Assembly (NCBI GenBank): GCA_026388865.1
Contig: JAPLIX010000015.1
Coordinates: forward strand, 21,037-26,297
DNA: 5,261 nt
Reading direction: 5' to 3'
Origin: Pseudomonadota bacterium
Lineage (GTDB): Bacteria > Desulfobacterota > WTBG01 > CAIYCZ01
The position numbers and the translations under genes are program-made. Positions 1 to 5,261 of this stretch are shown here, piece by piece; the stretch's first letter is position 1; each line of letters begins with the position of its first letter. Under the pieces are notes generated by a model. It searched no databases. It saw only the letters and a program-made list of their open reading frames with translations, and had not been told where the DNA came from.

Positions 1-686
1 TCAGCGCAGCCGATGCATTTCTCCAAGTTGATCTTCGCCTTTTCGTTAACAAAAGAAATTGCTTCACCCGGACACCAGGTGATACAACGGCCGCAGGCTT
101 TACAGCTTTTTCTTTTGACTTTCGGAGATACATTGGAGTGCTGTTTGAGCTTACCCTGACGGGCGGCACAGCCCATGCCGATATTTTTCAGCGTTCCGCC
201 AAACCCGGTCAGCTCATGGCACTTGAAGTGCGCCACACTCACCAGCACATCAGCCTGCACGATTTCCGCGCCGATAAATACCTCCTTAAAGTGTTTCCCG
301 GCTATCTTTATTCTCTGAAAGGAGTTCCCCCTGAGTCCATCGGCGATGATAAGCGGGGCGCCAATCGTTTCAAAGCCGAATCCATGCTCTATCGCCAGCT
401 TAAGGTGTGAAACAGCTTCACCGCGCTCTCCCCGGTACAGGGTATTGGCATCGGTAAGAAACGGCCTGCCGCCGCACGCGTATATTTTCTGAACAATGTC
501 CCTCAGGAATATCGGCCGGATAAAGGCGGTATTGCCCTTTTCACCAAAATGCAGCTTGACTGCTACCAGCTCTTTCTCTTGTATGATGGATGCTATAGAG
601 ACTTGATCAAGGAGGCGATGGAGCCGTGCGGTGAAGCTTTCCCTGACATCGGTGCGCAGGTCAAAGAAAAATACCGGGCTTTTCAT
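1..686 (-). CDS. DUF362-family 4Fe-4S ferredoxin-domain protein (C-terminus cut by window edge)
   Basis: This open frame starts at the ATG at 686-684 and runs without a stop to base 1; 228 residues are visible. The first ~185 residues look like the DUF362 domain: a lysine- and histidine-containing segment KLHFGEKGNTAF at 43-55, LTDANTLY at 77-84, GAPLIIADGL at 109-118, HFKCHELTGFGGTLKN at 153-168, GMGCAARQGKL at 170-180. A ferredoxin-type cluster follows at Cys195, Cys198, Cys201 and Cys205 (CxxCxxCxxxCP). A second begins with Cys224 and Cys227 and is cut off, so the whole protein probably binds two [4Fe-4S] clusters. There is no signal peptide or membrane segment, so it is probably cytoplasmic. 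DUF362 proteins have no agreed biochemical role; an electron-transfer or Fe-S-linked function is inference. The start overlaps the lptD stop by 4 nt (ATGA), implying translational coupling. Family call is confident; function is unknown. Confidence 0.88.
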   Translation of the reverse strand, partial: MKSPVFFFDLRTDVRESFTARLHRLLDQVSIASIIQEKELVAVKLHFGEKGNTAFIRPIFLRDIVQKIYACGGRPFLTDANTLYRGERGEAVSHLKLAIEHGFGFETIGAPLIIADGLRGNSFQRIKIAGKHFKEVFIGAEIVQADVLVSVAHFKCHELTGFGGTLKNIGMGCAARQGKLKQHSNVSPKVKRKSCKACGRCITWCPGEAISFVNEKAKINLEKCIGCA

Positions 687-698
687 CTAAACTTCTCT
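683..698 (-). promoter_or_regulatory. Start region of the DUF362 gene: ATGA overlap with the lptD stop plus SD-like sequence
   Basis: On the minus strand AGAGAAG (698-692) lies 5 nt before the ATG (686-684), inside the last codons of lptD. The lptD TGA (685-683) shares two bases with that ATG. This overlap decides the start choice and suggests that ribosomes finishing lptD re-initiate here. Confidence 0.6.
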
Positions 699-2920
699 TT
701 TTGAGTGTCGCCCATGCCGCGCAGATAAAAAGTGAATCGTACCCCGCTGTCGCCTTTCTGCCCGCCGGATTTGGTATCGTTCTGATACCACAGCTTTGCT
801 CCCCAGCATTGAGCGCGGTAATCAAACCCTAACTGGTTGTCAAGTTTCTCATTGTCAAGAAGGTTGTAGGTTGAGTCAAAAAAGCAGTAAACCGGCTCAT
901 ACAGCTTTAATTTACCCCTGACATCCCATTGCTCCAGCCGGTAGCGCTCATAGCGGTATTCCAGATCTAAAAACTCTCCCGTGAGATTTTCCCAGGTGAC
1001 CAGCGCGTTATAGTAGCTCAAGTTGTTTTCGTGCGGATTAAAGCCGGCTTTAGTTTTAAAATAAAGCTTGGCTAAAATATTGAGACGCAGCTCGGAAAAA
1101 ACATCCGTATACCGGTTCAGCCGGGCATCGAGATATTCAGTGTTGATGACATTGTTTTCAAAGTGAGCATTGTAATCATATTCGGCGGCGTTTAAGTTTT
1201 TATTCTTCCCATTGCCGAATGTCCTCCGCAAATAGTATCTCTGTCCGACTTTGAAATAGCCGAATTCACGCTCGGACATCTCCCCTGAATTATCCCTGAA
1301 AAGCCCGGTAAAACGATTGGTCAGCGCGTAGGATATGCTGTGCTGCGGGTAGTATGCTTCCGGGATATCGAACTGAGGCAAGTCTTTCTGATTGAAGACC
1401 GGCGTGTACTGGTACTCAATGCCCGGCTCAACCACGTGTTTTAGCTTATCCACCAGCGGCCTGTTAATGTCAAAAACGCGCAGGAAGGTTAGGTACAGCT
1501 CGGCATTCGCATTGGGGGCAATGTCGCTCTTATCAAAACCGGCATTATGATTCAGGCCGAAGTAAGACGTTCCCTGAAGCCCTACCTGTGGATTAAAGGT
1601 CAGCCATCCGCCCCGGTTCATGGGCAGGGAAAGTTTCGGAAACGCGTCAAGCCGGCTTCCCTTCAGGCCCTGCTCTCGCCAGAAATTATTATATGATGTG
1701 TTCCACTGGTAGTAGAGCGGCGTATTCCAAGCCTGCTGGGAAAGGCTGGAGAAATTTACCTGGGGTGAGCGCTGCAGAACCTGCTCGTTTCTCTGCACCA
1801 GGTCCTTATAGACATCGAAATTAACCAGCAGGTTGTAAAAATCCCAGTTCTTGTTGGCAAACAAGAACGATTCATCCTTTTCCATCCGCCTGAGATTGCT
1901 GCCCCGGTCCCACTCATATTTGGTGCGCTTGGCCTCGGAGCCGTAGTCGTTGTAAAACTCTCGGTCGGTTATGTAGGTGCCGAATCCCTTGAGATAAAAG
2001 TCCGGTGCGAAATAATGCTCTCCCTCTAAATGTGCCAGGCCACGCTGCTGGCTCCGGTCCTTTATATTGCTGTATGCGTCGTTAAAATAGTAATGGGATT
2101 CATTCGCGTAATAGCTGTAAAATCGCAGCCACGAATCGCTGCCGGTTACCCAGCGTGATTCAATGCCCGCACCTGGTCCTTTTATGGTTGCTATGTCAAG
2201 CCAGAACGTGGCATCAGTATTGGGCGAAAGCGCCCAGAAATATGAGTTGTCAAGTTTAAAGCCCTTTTGCCGCGAGTTACCGATTTCGGGGAACAAAAAG
2301 CCGGACTGCCGATCAGTCTTAACCGGAACAACCAGATACGGAAAATAGGCGACGGGAACACCTTTTACTCTGAAGGTGCCGCCCTGTAACTTTGCATAGC
2401 CATCAAGAGTCACATCAATTTTTTTCGCGTCAATGCGCCAGAACGGGTTGGCACCGTCACAGGTTGTAACTTCACCGCCTTCAACATGATACATATCCTG
2501 GCCAAGGCTTTTAATCTGTTTGCCGTTGATATAGAAGTTCTGGCTTTTTATAAAGACCCTGGCATTGTCCACCTGGCCGCGCCGGTCATCGAGGTTCATC
2601 TTTAACTCCTCGCAGGCCAGCGTGTCACCGCGCTCATTCAGCAGGACTTTTCCCCTTGCCACGGCATTGTTTGTCCCCAGGTTGACCTTCAGGTACTGCG
2701 CATTGAGTATGCGCTCTCCCTGACGCATTTCAACATCTCCTCGCGCGACCATTATATTGTTCTTCTGGTCATAGTGGATGCGCTTAGCTTTCACTTCCAC
2801 CGGCTCTTCATCAGGCTCTCCGGGCTGCTTAAAAGGAGGCATTTGCGCAGCGCCGGCCGGTGCCGCGAGCAGGATAATCAGTGTGATGCCGTAAAGTATG
2901 CGCAGTATATTCTTTATCAT
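683..2920 (-). CDS. lptD: LPS-assembly protein LptD (OstA/Imp), outer-membrane beta-barrel
   Basis: LptD forms the outer-membrane translocon, with the lipoprotein LptE, that inserts lipopolysaccharide into the outer leaflet. The 745-residue precursor is within the usual family size. Residues 1-24 form a signal peptide: basic MIKN, a hydrophobic core, and a likely cut at AGA|AQ; there is no lipobox. A Pro/Glu-rich linker follows. Residues ~41-150 are an OstA/LptA-like beta domain (VEVKAKRIHYD, VARGDVEM, ARGKVLL). The junction to the barrel shows VTTCDGANPFWRID (151-164), VPVAYFPYLVVPVK (188-201) and SGFLFPEIGNS (206-216). From ~200 to the end the sequence is rich in alternating aromatic and polar residues, as in a barrel; HVVEPGIEYQYTP (495-507) and FTFYLRGMG (729-737) are typical LptD motifs. 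There are four cysteines: 103, 154, 679 and 705. The gene starts 18 bp after folC with no clear Shine-Dalgarno, and its stop overlaps the next gene. Confidence 0.95.
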   Translation of the reverse strand: MIKNILRILYGITLIILLAAPAGAAQMPPFKQPGEPDEEPVEVKAKRIHYDQKNNIMVARGDVEMRQGERILNAQYLKVNLGTNNAVARGKVLLNERGDTLACEELKMNLDDRRGQVDNARVFIKSQNFYINGKQIKSLGQDMYHVEGGEVTTCDGANPFWRIDAKKIDVTLDGYAKLQGGTFRVKGVPVAYFPYLVVPVKTDRQSGFLFPEIGNSRQKGFKLDNSYFWALSPNTDATFWLDIATIKGPGAGIESRWVTGSDSWLRFYSYYANESHYYFNDAYSNIKDRSQQRGLAHLEGEHYFAPDFYLKGFGTYITDREFYNDYGSEAKRTKYEWDRGSNLRRMEKDESFLFANKNWDFYNLLVNFDVYKDLVQRNEQVLQRSPQVNFSSLSQQAWNTPLYYQWNTSYNNFWREQGLKGSRLDAFPKLSLPMNRGGWLTFNPQVGLQGTSYFGLNHNAGFDKSDIAPNANAELYLTFLRVFDINRPLVDKLKHVVEPGIEYQYTPVFNQKDLPQFDIPEAYYPQHSISYALTNRFTGLFRDNSGEMSEREFGYFKVGQRYYLRRTFGNGKNKNLNAAEYDYNAHFENNVINTEYLDARLNRYTDVFSELRLNILAKLYFKTKAGFNPHENNLSYYNALVTWENLTGEFLDLEYRYERYRLEQWDVRGKLKLYEPVYCFFDSTYNLLDNEKLDNQLGFDYRAQCWGAKLWYQNDTKSGGQKGDSGVRFTFYLRGMGDTQKEKFR

Positions 2921-2938
2921 CGTGTCAGGTGATTTCTG

Positions 2939-4162
2939 TTACATCGGGATGCGGCCTGATGCCGGGTGCCTGCCGGGAAGAAGGTATTCCCTCGCCTCCC
3001 CGACCGTAAACAGCGACCCGGTTACGCATAGAAGATCATCCGGCGCTGCCAGTTCAAAAGCTTTATTAACTGCTTTCGCAGTATCTTCAATCCATAAAAT
3101 CTTTTTTTTCGGTAACGCGGCCATACGGGACGCGATTGCCGTCTTTCCTGCGGCACGGTCCATTTTTGGTTTACAAAATATAACTGTATGTGCATCCGGT
3201 GTCAAGGTTTCTATCATCCGGTTAATATCTTTATCCTGCATAACGCCAATCACCATGAACAGGTTTTTAAAATTGAAATATTTCCTAAGCGCCCCCCGCA
3301 GGGCTTTCCATGCCTCAGGATTATGGGCCCCGTCCAGAACAACAGCCGGTTTTTGCCGGACAACCTCAAGCCTTCCCGGCCAGCGCGCCTTCTGCATCCC
3401 TTTTATCAGGGCCTGTTCCTGAATATCAAAGCCCTGTCTTCGTAATAGCTCTGCTGCCCCAAGTGCCAGCCCGGCATTTCTCATCTGATGGTCGCCCAGC
3501 AACCCAAGCTGAACATTTTTTAAGCTGACATCCAGACCGCTGTAGTTTAAGGCCCCAGGCCCTGCTTTTCTGCATAATATATTCTTGCCCAACACGTAAA
3601 AAGGAGCCTGTAACGTTTGGCATTTTCCGGCAAACAGTCTGATAACACCGGACTGTCTGGCCCCTGCTAAAAGGGGGGTATTTTTTTTTATTATTCCTGC
3701 CTTCTCTTCTGCGATTGTTGCGTCAAGCCTTCCTCCCATGCCCGTTTCCACCACTACCGGATCAGTTTTTTCTTCAGCAAAATATTGAAATGCAAGCGCG
3801 GTGATAAATTCAAAGAAGGTGATGTTCTCTAAGCCGGCCTGCGTGGATGTGTCACGAATCTGCTGAACGAGTTGCACGACCCTTTTGCGGGGTATTTCAG
3901 TATCGATTATCCTGATGCGTTCAGTAAAATCAACGAGATGCGGCGAGGTAAACAGGCCGGCATGATACCCGCTGTGCGTGAGAATGGAATGCAGAAAAGC
4001 CGCGGTTGAGCCCTTGCCGTTGGTTCCGGCGATATGCACGCAGCGCAGCTTTTTATGCGGATTGCCCAGCAGGGAAAGGAGCTTCTCAATGTTTGCGAGG
4101 CCAAGCTTGATGCCGAAGCGCTGCAGGCCGAACAGGTAGGCGATTGACTGGCGGTAATCCAT
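2939..4162 (-). CDS. folC: Bifunctional folylpolyglutamate/dihydrofolate synthase, with an internal ~27-residue gap
   Basis: FolC adds glutamate to dihydropteroate and folates using ATP in the cytoplasm. The 407 residues show the N-terminal LQRFGIKLG (13-21), the P-loop GTNGKGS (46-52), TSPHLVDFTERIR (72-84), FFEFITALAF (116-125), ETGMGGRLDAT (139-149), EKAGIIK (153-159), LLGDHQMRNAG (221-231), ARWPGRLEVV (259-268), DGAHNP (277-282) and a C-terminal VTGSLFTVGEARE. The oddity is at 149/150: RLDAT is followed directly by IAEEKAGIIK. Family members carry about 27 residues here, including the conserved xxLDH motif whose His coordinates Mg2+ in Lactobacillus casei FPGS. Glu139 and Lys154 match the other metal-site Glu and the carbamylated Lys of that enzyme. 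The frame is otherwise intact, so either the enzyme is altered or inactive, or the sequence has lost 81 bp. It starts 9 bp after trpA without a clear Shine-Dalgarno; a small hairpin sits just upstream. Confidence 0.92.
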   Translation of the reverse strand: MDYRQSIAYLFGLQRFGIKLGLANIEKLLSLLGNPHKKLRCVHIAGTNGKGSTAAFLHSILTHSGYHAGLFTSPHLVDFTERIRIIDTEIPRKRVVQLVQQIRDTSTQAGLENITFFEFITALAFQYFAEEKTDPVVVETGMGGRLDATIAEEKAGIIKKNTPLLAGARQSGVIRLFAGKCQTLQAPFYVLGKNILCRKAGPGALNYSGLDVSLKNVQLGLLGDHQMRNAGLALGAAELLRRQGFDIQEQALIKGMQKARWPGRLEVVRQKPAVVLDGAHNPEAWKALRGALRKYFNFKNLFMVIGVMQDKDINRMIETLTPDAHTVIFCKPKMDRAAGKTAIASRMAALPKKKILWIEDTAKAVNKAFELAAPDDLLCVTGSLFTVGEAREYLLPGRHPASGRIPM

Positions 4163-4166
4163 AAGG

Positions 4167-4183
4167 ACTGTTTATATAACAGT
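4167..4183 (-). repeat. Perfect inverted repeat spanning the trpA stop, just upstream of the folC start
   Basis: On the minus strand this reads ACTGTT-ATATA-AACAGT, with 6-bp perfect arms and a 5-nt loop. It contains the last trpA codons and the TAA stop, and ends 4 nt before the folC ATG. It lies where a ribosome-binding site would be expected and no AGGAGG-like sequence is present there. The stem is short and AU-rich and is not followed by a U-tract, so it is not a convincing terminator. A role in trpA-folC translational coupling is inference; chance is possible. Confidence 0.4.
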
Positions 4184-4969
4184 AGCTTGCTTCAAAGATG
4201 TTATAAAAGCGCCGACGCTTTCATTCAGGCCGGACTTGTCCAGGTGCTCTTCTACTATTTTAATAATAGCGCTGCCCACGATGACCGCGTCGACAAAGGG
4301 AAGCATTGAGCGTATGTGCTCAGGCTTTGATATGCCGAATCCCACACCCACGGGAAGCATGGTAGCGTTTTTAATCCGCGCCACATTCTTATCAATCATC
4401 TCAGCCAGGCTTTCACGCGCGCCGGTAACGCCGGTAACAGAGACATAATAGATAAACCCGGAAGCCATTTGGGCCACCCGTTTAATTCTCTCTTCTGTGC
4501 TGGTAGGCGCCAGTAAAAAAATCAGATCGAGCTGTTGCGATTCCGCCTCTGTTTTTAAATTCATCGCCTCTTCAGGCGGCAGATCAACCACGAGCAGGCC
4601 GTCAACTCCGGCCTGCCGCGCATCGGTGCATAATTTTTGCAATCCATACTGATAGAAAGGATTGTAGTAGCCAAAAAGAACGATGGGCGCTGCAATGCGG
4701 GCGCGCACCTTTTTTACCAGCTTTAAAATCGCTTCCATGGAAAAGGGATTTTTCAGGGCGCGCTCAAAAGCGTGCTGGATGGTAATGCCGTCAGCCATGG
4801 GGTCTGAAAAAGGAACGCCAAGTTCGATTATGTCAGCTCCGCTTGACGCCAGGCAGTACAGCAGTGACTCGGTTACCAGCATATCCGGGTCGCCCGCGGT
4901 AATATAGGTTATAAGAGCTTTTTCTTTCTTTTCTTTCAGCTTCCGGAATGTTTCACTGATTCGCGACAT
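4172..4969 (-). CDS. trpA: Tryptophan synthase alpha subunit
   Basis: TrpA cleaves indole-3-glycerol phosphate to indole and glyceraldehyde-3-phosphate, and passes indole through a tunnel to TrpB in the alpha2beta2 complex; this is the last step of tryptophan synthesis. The 265-residue length is normal. The protein shows YITAGDP (22-28), then ELGVPFSDPMADG (49-61), which contains the catalytic pair Glu49 and Asp60 at the same numbers as in E. coli. Further on are VDGLLVVDLPPEE, LLAPTSTEERI, the loop-6 region GFIYYVSVTGVTGAR, and the phosphate-binding segments PVGVGFGIS and AVIVGSAI. Nothing is missing. The ATG at 4969-4967 has an AGGGA 8 nt upstream. Unlike many bacteria, where trpB and trpA nearly touch or overlap, a 114-bp spacer with short repeats separates them here. 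folC follows after 9 bp, so the two are very likely co-transcribed. Confidence 0.98.
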   Translation of the reverse strand: MSRISETFRKLKEKKEKALITYITAGDPDMLVTESLLYCLASSGADIIELGVPFSDPMADGITIQHAFERALKNPFSMEAILKLVKKVRARIAAPIVLFGYYNPFYQYGLQKLCTDARQAGVDGLLVVDLPPEEAMNLKTEAESQQLDLIFLLAPTSTEERIKRVAQMASGFIYYVSVTGVTGARESLAEMIDKNVARIKNATMLPVGVGFGISKPEHIRSMLPFVDAVIVGSAIIKIVEEHLDKSGLNESVGAFITSLKQATVI

Positions 4970-4977
4970 ATATTTTT

Positions 4978-4982
4978 TCCCT
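4978..4982 (-). promoter_or_regulatory. Ribosome-binding site of trpA
   Basis: AGGGA on the minus strand sits 8 nt before the trpA ATG and is followed by an A/T-rich spacer. It supports the chosen start and is the clearest Shine-Dalgarno in the window; folC and lptD have none that is obvious. Confidence 0.55.
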
Positions 4983-5000
4983 GCATGTTAGCGTGATATT

Positions 5001-5077
5001 TTTTACCCTTGAATCCTAGGACCCTTGGCCGCTGCTATTTTACCCTGGAACCCTCGGCCCCTCGAACTCTTGAACCC
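5001..5077 (+). repeat. Degenerate 8-bp tandem repeat (consensus TTGAACCC) in the trpB-trpA spacer
   Basis: Read on the plus strand, the spacer falls into octamers close to TTGAACCC (minus strand GGGTTCAA). Block one has four phased units starting at 5001, 5009, 5017 and 5025; the last is weak. Block two has five starting at 5038, 5046, 5054, 5062 and 5070. Both blocks begin with the identical octamer TTTTACCC, and they are separated by the short stretch 5033-5037, which breaks the phase (37 bp between the two TTTTACCC copies). Single units include TTGAATCC, TCGAACTC and TTGAACCC. Nothing in it reads as a gene. It begins 6 bp past the trpB stop. No strong hairpin or U-tract was found, so a terminator is not supported. 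Its function is unknown. Confidence 0.7.
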
Positions 5078-5083
5078 TGTCTT

Positions 5084-5261
5084 TTACAATTTTATTCCCA
5101 TTCTCCCGGCAACAATGTTGATATCCTTATCCCCTCTTCCTGATATATTAATAATAATAATTGAGCCTTCCAGCATTTGCCGGGCAGTTTTCATAACATA
5201 GGCAACGGCATGCGCGCTTTCAAGCGCTGGTATTATGCCTTCGCTTCGCGTCAGCTCCTGA
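5084..5261 (-). CDS. trpB: Tryptophan synthase beta subunit, C-terminal fragment (rest lies beyond the window)
   Basis: TrpB is the PLP enzyme that joins indole and serine to make tryptophan. Only the last 58 residues plus one base of the next codon are present, ending at the TAA at 5086-5084. They show the highly conserved SEGIIPALESAHAVAY and the segment NISGRGDKD, whose serine corresponds to Ser377 of the Salmonella enzyme, which contacts the PLP ring nitrogen. The C-terminal tail INIVAGRMGIKL goes slightly past the conserved end. Four successive ATT codons encode an Ile run before NISGRGDKD. Truncation is due to the window edge; nothing suggests the gene is broken. trpA lies 114 bp downstream on the same strand, consistent with a trpBA unit. 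Confidence 0.97.
   Translation of the reverse strand, partial: QELTRSEGIIPALESAHAVAYVMKTARQMLEGSIIIINISGRGDKDINIVAGRMGIKL

Noticed and set aside
138..410. 90-codon open frame on the plus strand
   Set aside because: It lies wholly antisense to the DUF362 gene, whose protein has clear family motifs; the plus-strand product resembles nothing and has no ribosome-binding site of note.
2163..2348. 61-codon plus-strand frame within lptD
   Set aside because: Antisense to the well-conserved LptD segment around residues 190-250.
2898..3422. 174-codon open frame on the plus strand, with smaller ones nearby (3188-3445, 3310-3528)
   Set aside because: All are antisense to folC and partly lptD, with Ser/Pro/Ala-rich shadow-type translations and no domain.
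3426..4104. Small minus-strand frames (3426-3623 and 3907-4104) inside folC
   Set aside because: They are out-of-frame readings of folC. I considered whether they signalled a frameshift, but folC motifs continue in one frame before and after both.
4236..4907. Plus-strand frames opposite trpA (4236-4448, 4683-4907)
   Set aside because: Antisense shadows of a fully conserved trpA.
5001..5077. CRISPR array or rho-independent terminator in the trpB-trpA spacer
   Set aside because: The units are 8 bp and directly abutting with no spacers, so it is not CRISPR. No GC-rich hairpin followed by a U-tract was found. The palindrome TCCTAGGA at 5014-5021 arises from two neighbouring octamers and is too short to stand alone.
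5148..5162. AAT/ATT trinucleotide run
   Set aside because: It is four Ile codons plus an Asn codon in the conserved hydrophobic strand of TrpB; short and in frame, so an ordinary coding microsatellite.

Overview
The window is a single-direction stretch of bacterial chromosome. Every supportable gene lies on the minus strand, so transcription runs from high to low coordinates: trpB (3' end only) > trpA > folC > lptD > a DUF362/ferredoxin gene that runs off the left edge. The host is a diderm, because it encodes an LptD-type LPS-export barrel, and it makes its own tryptophan and folate. The gene mix and the style of the DUF362 protein resemble uncultured Omnitrophota-like or deltaproteobacterial (Desulfobacterota-like) lineages. 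That is an impression from the proteins, not a phylogenetic result.

Layout: 5261-5084 is the last 58 codons of tryptophan synthase beta. A 114-bp spacer (5083-4970) follows and carries a degenerate 8-bp tandem repeat. Tryptophan synthase alpha (4969-4172) is complete, with its catalytic Glu49 and Asp60 intact. Nine bases later comes folC (4162-2939). Its P-loop, Mur-ligase-type motifs and C-terminus are recognisable, but it appears to lack about 27 residues in the middle. Eighteen bases later comes lptD (2920-683), encoding a 745-residue precursor with a signal peptide, an OstA/LptA-like periplasmic domain and a beta-barrel. The lptD stop codon overlaps the start of the DUF362/4Fe-4S gene (686 to beyond 1) in an ATGA junction. 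There is no stretch of 300 bases without a gene, and no tRNA, rRNA, CRISPR, IS element or clear terminator was seen.

The short gaps (9 bp, 18 bp and a 4-bp overlap) point to one transcript covering trpA-folC-lptD-DUF362, probably continuing from trpB. The genes belong to unrelated pathways: tryptophan synthesis, folate synthesis and polyglutamylation, outer-membrane assembly, and an uncharacterised Fe-S function. This looks like a housekeeping operon rather than a defence or mobile system. No new multi-gene system was found. The most notable oddities are the in-frame gap in FolC that removes the expected metal-binding His region, the octamer array separating trpB from trpA, and the tight coupling of lptD to an uncharacterised iron-sulfur protein.
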